NCBI GenBank assembly: GCA_963575745.1
Contig: CAUYUJ010020281.1
Location: forward strand, 363,960 to 427,959
DNA: 64,000 nt
Source: Prorocentrum cordatum
Taxonomy: Eukaryota > Sar > Dinophyceae > Prorocentrales > Prorocentraceae
Direction of reading: 5' to 3'
In this document: in pieces, positions 45,020 to 54,575 of the stretch
Layout of the letters: every line of letters starts with the position of its first letter
Numbering within the stretch: position 1 is the first letter of the stretch
Notes under the pieces: generated by a model
The model's database searches: none
Seen by the model: only the letters and a program-made list of their open reading frames with translations
Told to the model about the DNA's origin: nothing
Program-made: the position numbers and the translations under genes

Positions 45020-46940
45020 TTCGACAGCGTTTCTCGCGCACAAGGATAGCGCTCGAAAGCGCATGCCAGCGTTCGGCCTCGGCCCCTTCGAACGATGCCT
45101 CGTGCCTGGATATCGTTCGACTGCGCTCGCGCCAAAGGATGCATTCGATAGCGCTCGGTAGCACCCACGCCTGGTTAGCATTGCGATCGATCGCTCCTGA
45201 TCGCGTTCGGCCTCGGCCACGCTATCGAACGCTGTCAAACGTCCTGGACCGTTCGAGGACTCACGGGAAAAGGGGGAAGGAGGATGATGACGGGTAGACA
45301 GAGCAAGGGGGAGGGCCAGCAGAAGACTTTGAATACTTGAAGGATGACGAAGTGGCCCTCGTGCCGCCAGCCCTGACGCAGACCTTAACGAGGCATGCGC
45401 CGAGGCTGAGCATGTCCACGGCCTTGTCGTCGCGAGTGCTCCGGTCAAAATGCCATCGGCTGGGCAGTTCGCGGCAGCTCGTGGAAGCTGGTTGGGTCCG
45501 CGAAATATTTCGGGGCCTCCCTCGGGACTCTGGCAAACTTGCTCTTGTACCGCGCCAGGTACGATACCATCACATCGGCGATCGCGCTCGCCGTCATACG
45601 GTAGCTCAGGATGTCGGTGGCCGACGCCCTCCCCGGCCGCTCCTGTTTGAGACTGGCCGACAGAGTCAAGTACCGCCGGATGTTCTCCTCGTCGTCGGTC
45701 ATGTCCAAAGTGACCTCCAGGCTCTTCAAGGCAATGCCACAAATTGCGCGGGCCGTGCGCTTCCAGGCATCTTTACTAATCACGAGAGCAATCATGACCA
45801 CAAGTTTCGCGTAGCAGCTGGCAGATTATCGATGGCAGGCGGCGCCTTTGATTCAGGAGAGGCTATCGGAGCAATGCTTCCACTGCTTAGCATAGTATAT
45901 GATGAAACAGACTTGTGACGCCGGTATTTGTTGACAACGCTGGCCCCCACAGCATTTCATAGTACCATTCCGGCGTCGTCACATGGAAGCATTCGTAGGG
46001 TAGGACCGCTCAGGGGGGAAACTGTTTACTTGTCTCCTCCCTGCAGGAAAAACAGCATAGCGTAGCATACATCAGCCAGCCGACGTCGTGAGTGTAACAT
46101 GTAAACATCAATCGGTGAGCTCCCGCTCAGGGCATATCGTAGCATACGTCAGTCATACGTGGGTATTTCGAAACGCCCCTGCAACATGGATATATCCGAA
46201 ACGGAGCCCACGAGGGCCCTTCAAGGGTCTTTGGGGGCTCGAAATGCACCAACTATCCGCGCGATCTGTTTCTAGCCTGTTGCGCTGTGCGACAGCACCT
46301 TACCCACAGAATTTACATGTGCACCTCTAGGCTCTGACTGGTTGAGTAACTTCCTTTGCGGCTATGTCCTCCATATGTGCCCTCAGTACAAACATACTCT
46401 GATCAGAGCAGCGATGCCCAATGCTTCTGAGCACACCCTGTTCTACACGCGTGTTCCTGGAAGCCTATGCGGGACCATTGCACATCGGGCTTTCTCTGGG
46501 AAGGGATCCCCATGGGACGTGCCCCCTAAGGCCGAGAGCCCCAAGAGAGGCCAACGAAGGCTTTGAGAGAGAGCACCAAGAGAGTTCCAAGATGGGCCCA
46601 GGAGGGCTGTAAGAAGGGCCTCAAAGTTTTTAAATGTTGTATAGATCTCGAGGCCCTCGTTGAGCCCATTCGGATACCTGTTGTGGTTCTCCGAGACGGC
46701 GCTGACGGGCGTCCGAACGGCCCGAGGGGGCCACTTTAAGGCTCCAAGAGTCCAGACGGGCTCCGAGGGAGCATCAAGAAGTTCAAATACACGTGAAGAC
46801 GTTGAGGCCCTCTTGGAGCCTTCTCGGGGCCGTCGCGGGACCCCCGAGACGGAACTGGAGAGCCATTGAAAGCCCCGACAGGGGCCCAACGAAGGGTCCG
46901 AGAGGGCTCCAAGAGGCCCTCCAATAGCGAACACTCATGC
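45020..46940 (+). repeat. Left arm of a 4.4 kb imperfect palindrome
   Basis: The reverse complement of 47340-49400 matches this arm throughout: the decayed gene (45310-45830 versus 48690-49160), GTCATACGTGGG / CGAAACGCCCCTGCAACATG (46150-46190 versus 48245-48300), GGCTCTGACTGGTTGAG (46331 versus 48110), TCTCTGGGAAGGGATCCCCA (46492-46511 versus 47871-47890) and GAGCCCATTCGGATACCT (46660-46677 versus 47705-47722). Divergence is high and indels are frequent, so the inversion is old. Confidence 0.85.
45310..45830 (-). pseudogene. Decayed copy of an unidentified gene, left palindrome arm
   Basis: On the minus strand a first frame reads ISKDAWKRTARAICG, DDEENIRRYLTLSASLKQER, PGRASATDILSYRMTASAI and KFARVPREAPKYFADPTSF before TGA near 45445; the continuation homologous to the right-arm copy (ANCPADGI, then KAVDMLSLGACLVKVCVRAG and ATSSSFKYS) lies in other frames, so there is at least one frameshift near 45470. 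The protein is unknown to me but looks like a single conserved helical domain. The right-arm partner is at 48690-49160. Confidence 0.55.
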
Positions 46941-47339
46941 CACCATTCATCTGTCAACGCCTCCCCCTCCCCCCACTGTTCAAAGATGGAGGTGGGCCTG
47001 AAGAGTTGCACCTCGACCGCAGTCTCCCCCGCGCGTGCCAATTTTAATTTGGAAATGAGGGGGAGTGTTCAGTGATTGTTTCCCACTATCGTAGCGACTG
47101 ATCGCGTCCCGATAGCGTCCCGATATCGTCTTTTGATCGTTCTTTCCCTCCTCATCCTCGCACCCGCTCCCCCTCCTCGCAGCTCTTCTATTATCCTCCC
47201 TTCTTCACCTCCTCCTCCTCCTCCTCCTCCTCCGCCTCCTCCTCCCCCTCGTCCCCCCTCCCTCCGAATTCTTGTGTCTTGCTGTTCTGTCCCTCCTCCT
47301 CCTCCTTCTCCTCCTCCCTCCGCGTCTCGGGGCGTTCGG
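46941..47339. other. Centre of the palindrome, with (TCC)n at 47200-47330
   Basis: The spacer between the arms holds unique sequence and a CTCCTCCTC tract (about 47205-47325). No gene was seen. Confidence 0.5.
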
Positions 47340-47975
47340 TGGCCCTCCAGCGCCGTCTTGGAGAGCCCCGCGAGGGCCCCCAGAGGGCTCCAAGAGGGCC
47401 TCGAATATTTAAATTGCGTTGAAGAACTTGGATTCCCTCTTGGAGCCGCTTCTGGATCCCTCTTGGGGTCTTACTCGGCCTCTTTCAGGGGCAGTCCAGC
47501 GCCCTCTCGGATAGCCACAATAGGAACCCGAATGGGCTCCAAGAGAGCTCCAAGCGGGCTTCAAGAGCGCCTCAATGTGTAAGAAATTTGCGGCCCCCTT
47601 AGAGCCCTCATGCCCTCTTGGAGCCAGCTGGGACTCCTCCTGGAGCCTTACGGTAGCCCTCTCGGGGCGTTCGGGTGCCTTGCAGCACCGTTTCGGAAAG
47701 CCACCAAAGGTATCCGAATGGGCTCCAAGAAAGCTCCAATAAGGCTTCAAAAGGACCTAGAGTTCTCTGATTGGTGTACTAACTTTGAGGCCTGTATTGG
47801 AACTCACGAGGTGTCCTCTCGAAGCCTTCTTGGGCCACTTTCGGGGCTTTCGGCTTTAGGGGTTACGTCCCATGGGGATCCCTTCCCAGAGAAAGCCCGA
47901 CACGTAATGGCTTTTGAGAGGCTTCAGGAACGCGTGTGTAGAACAAAGGTGTCCTCAGAAGCCTTGGGCATCTCT

Positions 47976-47976
<1 letters not shown>

Positions 47977-48045
<69 letters not shown>
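47977..48045. repeat. Poly(T) run of 69
   Basis: An uninterrupted 69-T run lies at a point where the left arm has ordinary sequence (near 46400). On the minus strand it would be a poly(A) tail, but homologous sequence continues on both sides, so it is better explained as an insertion or slippage expansion than as the end of a retroposed mRNA. Confidence 0.95.
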
Positions 48046-48048
<3 letters not shown>

Positions 48049-48689
48049 TCAGACTGCCTTTGTATCGGGAGCACACTTGGCCGATAGGGTCGAAAGGGAA
48101 GTTGCTCAACCAGTCAGAGCCTAGAGGTGCCCACGTAAATCCTGTGGGTGAGGCCCTGTCGCAAAGTGCGACAAGCTAGAGCCAGAGCGCTTGGTGCATG
48201 TTGAGCCTCCAGAAGGGCCTTGAAGGGCCCTCCTGGGCTCCGTTTCAGGTCTGTCCATGTTGCAGGGGCGTTTCGAAATGCCCACGTATGACTGACGTAT
48301 GCTACGATATGCCATGCTCTGTCTCTGCAGGGAAGGGAACAGTAACGAATCTCCCTCCCCCATGAGCGGGAGCTCATCTATTCATGCTTCCATGTTACAC
48401 TCACGACGTCGGTTGGCTAATGAACGCCCTGCTATGCTCTGGTTTTGCAGGGTAGGGACTAAAAGCGAATCACCCCCCTGAGCGGGAGCTGCCCGACTCG
48501 TGCTTGAATGTTGCATTCACAACGCTGGAATGGTGCTATGAGATGCGGTTGGGGGACCGACGTTGTGAAACAATACCGACGTCCAGAGTTGGTTTGTTGA
48601 TATGCTATGCTACGCCGTGGAGACACTGCTCCGATAGCCCCTCCTCCCTGGATCCAAGGCGCCTCCTGTCAGCGTACATCTGCAAGCTG

Positions 48690-49160
48690 CTACGCAGAAC
48701 TTGTCGTCATGATGGTCCTTGTGGTTTGTAAAGATGCCTGGAAAGGCACGGCCCGCGCAATTCGTGGCACTGGTGATGTTGAGGAGTACATGCGGCGGTA
48801 CTTGAGTCTGTCAGCCAGTCTCACGCAAGATCGGCCAGGGAGGCTATCGGCCACCGACCTCCGTCTCACGGCGAGCGCGACCACCGAGATGATTGTATCG
48901 TTCTTGGCGCAGCACAAGAGCAAGCTTGCCCACGTGCCGAGGGATGCCCACAAGTGCCTCTCGGACCCAACCAGCTTCCAAGACCTGCCTGCGAACTGCC
49001 CGGCCGATGGCATCTGGCTTTTTGGCCGGAGCGTTCGCGACAGACAAAGCAGGGGACATGCTGAGCCTCGGCACTGGCCTCCTCACGGCCCGCGCCAGGG
49101 CTGGCAAAAGGAGGCCACTTCGTCATCCTTCAAGTATTCTCACTCTTTCGCTGGTCCTCC
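48690..49160 (+). pseudogene. Decayed copy of an unidentified gene, right palindrome arm
   Basis: Plus-strand frame from 48607 reads VVCKDAWKGTARAIRG, VEEYMRRYLSLSASLTQDR, PGRLSATDLRLTASATTEM, HKSKLAHVPRDAHKCLSDPT and SFQDLPANCPADGIW, then loses similarity; the conserved continuation (GAFATDKAGDMLSLGTGLL, then SSILTLSL) is in the next frame, so a frameshift lies near 49015. Compared with the left copy it lacks about ten codons (ALKSLEVTLDMT) near 48768. Function unknown; both copies point outward from the palindrome centre. Confidence 0.55.
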
Positions 49161-49444
49161 CCTGGGTCCCCCTCTCCTCATCATCCTCCCCCCCTTTTCT
49201 GTCAGTCCTCGAACGGTCCAGGACGCTCGATAGCGTTCGATGGCGTGGGCGAGGCCGAACGCTATCAGGCACCATTGAGCGTTATCCGATCATGACGTGT
49301 CTTTGGATGGTGCTGAGATCGAGGAAATCCGAGCGCTCACGAAAGCGATCCCGGTGTGAACGCTATCGAGCGCTATGTATATCGGGAAAAAGGTTTCGAC
49401 AGCTCTCCCCTGGACAGCCTTCGGCGTCCGATAATGTTCGCGCC

Positions 49445-49548
<104 letters not shown>

Positions 49549-49669
49549 GAGGTGAGTAGGCGAATAGGCGTGCGAGGAGCGCCATGAAGGCGCTATCGGT
49601 ACGCTATCAGCACGCAGAAAACAGGAACATACCATAATTGAAGAGCACTATAGCTTTCCATGAGTTGCA

Positions 49670-49763
49670 TCCTGGAGAGGAAGAGGAGGAGGAGGTGGAG
49701 GAGTAGGAGGAGGAGAACGAGGAGGGAGAGGATGAGGAGACGGATGAGGATGATGATGATGAT

Positions 49764-49794
<31 letters not shown>

Positions 49795-50260
49795 AGAACG
49801 ACGAGGGGAGGAGGACACGCTAGGCGCGCTCTTGCAAAATCTGACATTCGATCCCTTCCACCCATCCCTTCCCCTTTTACTTTTCCAATCCGCCGACGGG
49901 TGTCATAGCGGACACGGGATCCCGAACTAAAGTGACTCCATCGTGTTGCTCGGAGCTGTGTACAGTGAAGGACGAGGAGGAGGAGCTGTGTACAGCGGAG
50001 TAGGAGGGCGGTTGGGGGAGGAGGAGGAGGAGGAGGAGGAGGAGGAGGAGGAGGAGGAGGAGGAGGAGGAGGAGGAGGACGTTGCGGACAAACAGGAGGA
50101 TCGGCAGGAGACCGAGCCATATGAGGAGGGAGGAGAAGACGGAGGAGGATGAGGAGGAGGAAGACGAGGAGGATGATAAAGATGATGATGAGGAGGAGGA
50201 GGAAGAGCAGCTTCTGCAGGAGAAGGAGCAGGAGGGGTAGGACGAGAGAGGAGCAGGAGG
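49670..50260 (+). repeat. Series of GGA/GAG/GAT triplet tracts
   Basis: 49675-49800 and 50010-50245 are GGA/GAG-rich with GAT interruptions. All open frames over them are low complexity. Confidence 0.9.
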
Positions 50261-50299
50261 ACCAGGGGATGGCGGAGGAGGGGGGCGGCAGCGACGAGG

Positions 50300-50745
50300 G
50301 AGGACTCGGATCCACTAGTGTGGCCCGCGCTTGGGCGACAGCGCTTTTTTCGGGACGACGGGAGCAGCGCGCCGATCCCGAGACGGGGCCAGCGCTTCCG
50401 CAGGAGCACCAGATTGACACGCAGAAGCGCTTGGATCGGACAGCGCAGTCTGAGCCATCATCGTTTTAAGTATTGCCCGCGACTTTGCACACGCCAGCGC
50501 GGGAGAGGCGGCGTCGTGCTAGCACAGGATCCAGCGAGAGTGGAGGGTAGTAGTCAGATTGAGTATCTCTAATGGAGGAGGATGATGAGGGCGGGGCACG
50601 GGAAAGGGGAGTTCGATGGGGGTGATGGTGATGATGTTGGTGATGCTGGTGAGGAGGAAGAGGAGCAGGAGGAGGAGGAGGAGGAGCAGGAGGAGGAGCA
50701 GGAGGAGGAGGGGGCCGCCCTCATCCTTTTCCTGCTCTTCAGGCA
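50300..50745. other. Unique sequence and GGA/GAG tract (50650-50715)
   Basis: 50620-50660 has GGTGATGGTGATG-type repeats, then a GAG/CAG tract that ends just before the ATG of the next gene candidate. Confidence 0.5.
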
Positions 50746-51399
50746 ATGGGCAACTGCGCAGGGTCGAAGAGCCAGCCGCTGCAGAGAGACTCCTTGCGCT
50801 CCAGGAGCTCACCCCACCTTCCTCCTCCATTCTTCCGTCATCCTTCTTTCTTATCCTCCAACCCTTTGTGCGCCAGGACCGCCGAGGCACTGACCCCTTT
50901 CGGCGGCGTCAACTCGTTGCTCTTTTACGGCAGGGAGCATTTCCACTTCAGAGAGGAGCATAACTCAGCTAAGCAGCGGCCCAGCGCCGGCTCAGACACG
51001 AGCGAGACCAGCGACGAGCATGACGAACGAACGCTGGATATGGTGTCTGGCATGCGGCACTTCGGAAACCAGTACCTGTGGCAGTTGCGCTCGGCGGCCT
51101 CGGACGCAGACGGCGACCGCAGCAAGATTGCCGTGGATTTGCTGATGTTCGGGGAGTTCGGGAGAGACCTCGACAAGGAGAAGGCCCGTGCTGTCTTGGC
51201 TGCCCGGAGGCCCGGGAGGCCCAGGAGCCACTCAATTGAGCCTCCTGAGGCCAGCAACCTCCCCGGGTCGACCGTTCCTGAGCTGTCTGTATGTGAAGGC
51301 TTCGCCCTCTGCTGGCTGCTCCCTCCCTATCATACTGGGATGTGCCAGTGTTGTGTTGGGATGCTTTGGCGCTGTCTTGATTCGGTACGGTCCAACTAG
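50746..51399 (+). CDS. Putative N-myristoylated protein, unknown function
   Basis: ATG 50746 to TAG 51397 gives 217 residues starting MGNCAGSKSQ. Gly2 plus Cys4 is a classic N-myristoylation/palmitoylation signal, so membrane attachment is predicted. The middle is of ordinary composition (for example MRHFGNQYLWQLRSAASDAD, then GDRSKIAVDLLMFGEFGRDL), with an acidic ETSDEHDE segment before it. The C-terminal 50 residues become Cys/Leu-rich and less convincing and may be intron or read-through. The opposite strand is also open for 110-156 codons here, but without a comparable start. No family was recognised. Confidence 0.45.
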   Translation: MGNCAGSKSQPLQRDSLRSRSSPHLPPPFFRHPSFLSSNPLCARTAEALTPFGGVNSLLFYGREHFHFREEHNSAKQRPSAGSDTSETSDEHDERTLDMVSGMRHFGNQYLWQLRSAASDADGDRSKIAVDLLMFGEFGRDLDKEKARAVLAARRPGRPRSHSIEPPEASNLPGSTVPELSVCEGFALCWLLPPYHTGMCQCCVGMLWRCLDSVRSN

Positions 51400-52034
51400 G
51401 TACGGTTAAAAAGGGGTACGAAGACCGACATAATGTCATTTTCGTTGCGAACAGGGCCAGCTATCGGTGTCGCCGCGGACGCTGCCCATTTGAAACAGAC
51501 GGCCGCCTGCCCGACAGCGGCCGCTGTCGGGTTTGGACAACATGTGTTGTTGGGCATCGTGCCTACTGTTTCTGTACCCATTCTGGGTGTCCAGAGTGAA
51601 GCAATGGCGGAACCTCCTGCGAGGGCGATCGGTAATCGTGACTTCGCTAGTGCTTGCTTCTCTGCCCTGCAACGAGCAACACCTGCTTCGTCACGAAGTT
51701 GTCCAATTCGTGCTGTGCTCACCAGCTGGAAGACGAAGTGCGAGCCCGCAGCGCGGGAGTCACGGCGGGCTCCCCAGAGAGGGGAAACCCGCACGCCAAA
51801 GGCGACAATGCCAAACACGTGAAGAGACACTTGATCTTGGAGGATTGTGGTTTCTTGGGGGCCTCATTGAGAGGCTCCGTGGCCACGTGGAGCCGTCTTG
51901 GAGCCTTCGTTTCGGCGTCGTGGAGCCATTTAGGCGTCTTGGAAGCGTCTTGGGCGAGCCAATTTTGGGAACAGCTGATCTCATTCTGAGGTATCATGGA
52001 GCTATCTTGAGCCACATGGGGCCACCAATGAGCT
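51400..52034. other. Unique sequence; short CTTGGGGGCC-type block at 51830-52030
   Basis: A plus frame of 129 codons (51433-51822) overlaps minus frames and has no domain. 51776-51792 contains GAGGG GAAA CCCGC, which resembles the tetraloop hairpins of the downstream retroelement but has a non-pairing A-G. Confidence 0.35.
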
Positions 52035-52365
52035 GTGGTGCGGGAGCGCGAACGCAGAGTAATTTGCAAGGGATCGTAGTCCCGGGCGCGCGAATCTGGC
52101 ATTAGTTACGAGGGACAGTGGCTCGGCAGCGCTAATCCAGAGTAGGTTGCGAAACAATGTGGCCACAGGGGTGCGAATGTGGCGTAGTTTGTGGAAATCG
52201 CGTCTCGCGGGCGCGACTCTCGCGTAGTTTGCATAAGGATAGTGGCCTCGGGAGCGCTGAGCGCGAACCACAGGTACTTTACTAGCGGTCGTGGCCCCGG
52301 GGGCGCGAACCCGTTGTCATTTACAAGGGGCGATCGTCTCGGAAGCGCAAATCTGCTTAGTTTTA
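52035..52365 (+). repeat. Minisatellite of about 50-55 bp, six units
   Basis: Each unit has GGGCGCGAA or GGAGCGCGAA, then GTAGTTTGC/GTAATTTGC-like, then AGGGATAGTGGCC-like sequence. Unit starts are near 52040, 52090, 52160, 52205, 52250 and 52300. Confidence 0.75.
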
Positions 52366-52482
52366 CATGTCCTAGGACCCCCGGGGAAGTAAGTCTGAGA
52401 ACCCTGTGAAGAGAAGGTACAAGGGTGGTTGCCCCTTCCCCCCCCCCCGCGCGGACAGTAACGAGTTACATTGCAGGGGAGA

Positions 52483-52660
52483 CCCATGCCAAGAAACACC
52501 CTGCTTGCCTCCAGGGTGCCTCTGGTTTCTTGGCTTTTGATGGTCTGCTGCGGAAGGCGCGACCTCCCACACCAGCTGTCGATGGACGCCCTTGGGTCTC
52601 GGGGTTGGGTTTCTTGTGGAAGGTTTCTGGCGGACTGACCTCCACTGTTGCGGTAGGCGG
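52483..52660 (+). repeat. Dispersed repeat, copy B (partner at 3286-3475)
   Basis: The same ordered blocks as copy A, including the CACCCTG/CAGGGTG hairpin, followed by a GGAGGA tract at about 52660-52685. It ends about 140 bp before the first ATG of the retrotransposon Gag frame, so it could belong to the element's 5' untranslated or terminal region. Confidence 0.8.
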
Positions 52661-52799
52661 AGGAGGAGGAGGAGGAGGAGGAGGACTTTAAGGGTAGCTC
52701 TTTGGGAGATGTTACAGTATCGGGAGCATAGCTCGCGCGCCGTTGCCTTTGGCCCAAGGCACGCGCGCCCTATTTGCCCGGACACCGCGAGTGTTCGCT

Positions 52800-54575
52800 A
52801 TGTGCTGGAAAGATCATTACATCGATCGTATCCTATCTTATCCATCCACCCCTCATACTGTACCTTCACAGCAGAGCGATGGATGCAATTTGCCAGGCTA
52901 TATGCCATATTCGAGCTACCAGGCTCACTTTCGACTTGGTAGCGGAGCTGGCCGCACTCTCGTGTGGTCAGCTCTTGCTCTTCTTAGCCTCATATTCTTC
53001 GGCACGATCTTCGTGACTACCTACCACCCTGCGCCACCACTCCCAGTACGTTTACGAGGATCTATCCAAAAGCAAGAAGCAACACGAGAGGTACGACGTC
53101 TAGACGACCAGACTGGTACCATATACGCTTCATCATTGCGTTACCACCAACCGCTCGGCAACGAGTTAACAGCGCAATACTTGAAGCAGGGGCGGGGAGA
53201 CCCGCCAGACAGAGCGCCTCGAAGACTCGACAAGGCGCTACCCCAGCGCGACAACGCGCATCATAACCGTCCTTCGCTACACATTCTCGGGCTAGTCGTT
53301 TTCGCTATCATATGGTTCGCGCTGGGGGCAGCAATCGGACACATGCGTCGTGGAGAAAACAGCACCGATGGGCAAACACATGGCCCATATTGGGACCCTC
53401 AAGGTAATGTACCTTTTCGTGAGTACATCTACGAGGTCAACGCATGGCTCAACGTTACAAGCGGACGTATGACGCCACAGGCCCAAGCGGCCGCAATACA
53501 ACGCGGCCTAGGTGGCCTAGCGAGGACACTCGCCATGAGGGTACCGCCTGACATTATAAACTATGGTGCTGACATCGATGAGGTCCACACAGACCCAGTG
53601 ACCTACATCATGTTCCTCCTAAGCATGAAGTTCGAACGCCTGGAAGATGAGCGACAGCTCACTTCCGGCACACAAGTCATCGACTTCCACGTGCCTCACG
53701 GGGAACGAATCGATGTCACCCTTACCCGATTCGAAATGGCCCGACTTGAGGCACAATCGGTGGGATTCGACCTTCCCAACTTCCAACTGCTAACCACTAT
53801 CCTATTCCGCGCCTTAGGCGTCGGCAACCAGCGAGCCATGCAACTCTTACAGCCACTCAATCACCAAATGCCCCGAACACAACAACAGTATGATGAGTTG
53901 CTGGAGAGGATGCGTTCGATAGGCCACCTATCCGAACGGTCTCCTGGTAACATAGGATCTGTGTTTGGAAGGGGAAGGGGATCTGGTAGTGGAAATTTCT
54001 ACACTACCTTGACTACTGAAGCCCAGCCTGGAAACGGGCCCTCAAGCATATGGGTCGATGACCCAGGAGAATCCACTGCTTTATTAGCAGGGGATCGATC
54101 ACAACCAAGCTGGGCAACCAGCCCTCCTTCTAGAGAACCACAACCGCACCATTCTTTATGGGGGGAATCAAACCCCCTAACCGACGGTGTATCCACCTAC
54201 TTGGGAGACGAGGATTTCGACTCCGGCACTGATACAGACACTATATCATCAGATGGTGTTGAAGCTTTAGATTGGTCAGATATCATGAATATGGATAACG
54301 ACAATCAGCGTGCTGAACATTTGTTCTGGTTACTACAACAGGCTAAACGAAGGTGGAGGAGGTTCACACGAAAACCAGTGCGTCGTGTTAGAAGGAGGAC
54401 ACGTAGAAGTTTTAAAGGAAAGGGTAAAGGCAAGCGAGGTCGTCGGAGGTTGAACGGGCGATGCATCGCGGCATTTCTCCAGAGGCTCTCAGATGAACAA
54501 CATGATGAGATATTCTTTGGGGGGAAAGGCCGTGGTAAAGGCCGTAGAGAGACCTCAGGAAAAAGGCAAAGGTAG
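52800..54575 (+). CDS. gag: Gag-like capsid protein with two N-terminal hydrophobic helices
   Basis: ATG 52800 is the first ATG of a frame that ends at TAG 54573 (591 residues). Residues about 53-77 (LVWSALALLSLIFFGTIFV) and 158-181 (LHILGLVVFAIIWFALGAAI) are hydrophobic enough to span a membrane. The capsid-like region follows (about 195-390): REYIYEVNAWLNVTSGRM, then PPDIINYGADIDEVHTDPVT, a block FHVPHGERIDVTLTRFEMAR, and ALGVGNQRAMQLLQPLNHQM, ending ELLERMRSIGHL, a pattern I recognise from Gag proteins of dinoflagellate copia-like elements. The tail is acidic (DFDSGTDTDTISSDG), then strongly basic (KRRWRRFTRKPVRRVRRRTR, KGKGKGKRGRRR) for nucleic-acid binding. The CCHC knuckle expected next is in another frame. 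Confidence 0.7.
   Translation: MCWKDHYIDRILSYPSTPHTVPSQQSDGCNLPGYMPYSSYQAHFRLGSGAGRTLVWSALALLSLIFFGTIFVTTYHPAPPLPVRLRGSIQKQEATREVRRLDDQTGTIYASSLRYHQPLGNELTAQYLKQGRGDPPDRAPRRLDKALPQRDNAHHNRPSLHILGLVVFAIIWFALGAAIGHMRRGENSTDGQTHGPYWDPQGNVPFREYIYEVNAWLNVTSGRMTPQAQAAAIQRGLGGLARTLAMRVPPDIINYGADIDEVHTDPVTYIMFLLSMKFERLEDERQLTSGTQVIDFHVPHGERIDVTLTRFEMARLEAQSVGFDLPNFQLLTTILFRALGVGNQRAMQLLQPLNHQMPRTQQQYDELLERMRSIGHLSERSPGNIGSVFGRGRGSGSGNFYTTLTTEAQPGNGPSSIWVDDPGESTALLAGDRSQPSWATSPPSREPQPHHSLWGESNPLTDGVSTYLGDEDFDSGTDTDTISSDGVEALDWSDIMNMDNDNQRAEHLFWLLQQAKRRWRRFTRKPVRRVRRRTRRSFKGKGKGKRGRRRLNGRCIAAFLQRLSDEQHDEIFFGGKGRGKGRRETSGKRQR

Larger units (their letters stand above)
47340..49400 (-). repeat. Right arm of the 4.4 kb imperfect palindrome
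   Basis: Partner of 45020-46940. The inner part (47350-47830) is itself a tandem of about three 180-bp units with GGGCTCCAAGAGRGCTCCAA and CCCTCTTGGAGCC. This arm alone carries the 69-T run at 47977-48045. The outer end (49200-49400) has the same GCGTTCGATAGCG-type short repeats as the outer left arm. Confidence 0.85.

Noticed and set aside
45014-45742. 242-codon minus-strand open frame taken as an intact gene
   Set aside because: The conserved protein shared with the other palindrome arm runs in a different frame for the first half; this frame matches only in part, so the locus is a frameshifted pseudogene.
53401-53415. AAGGTAATGTACCTT palindrome encoding QGNVP
   Set aside because: The peptide resembles the hairpin-encoded pentapeptides, but the loop is 3 nt and the stem does not fit the GNRA form; left out of the count.
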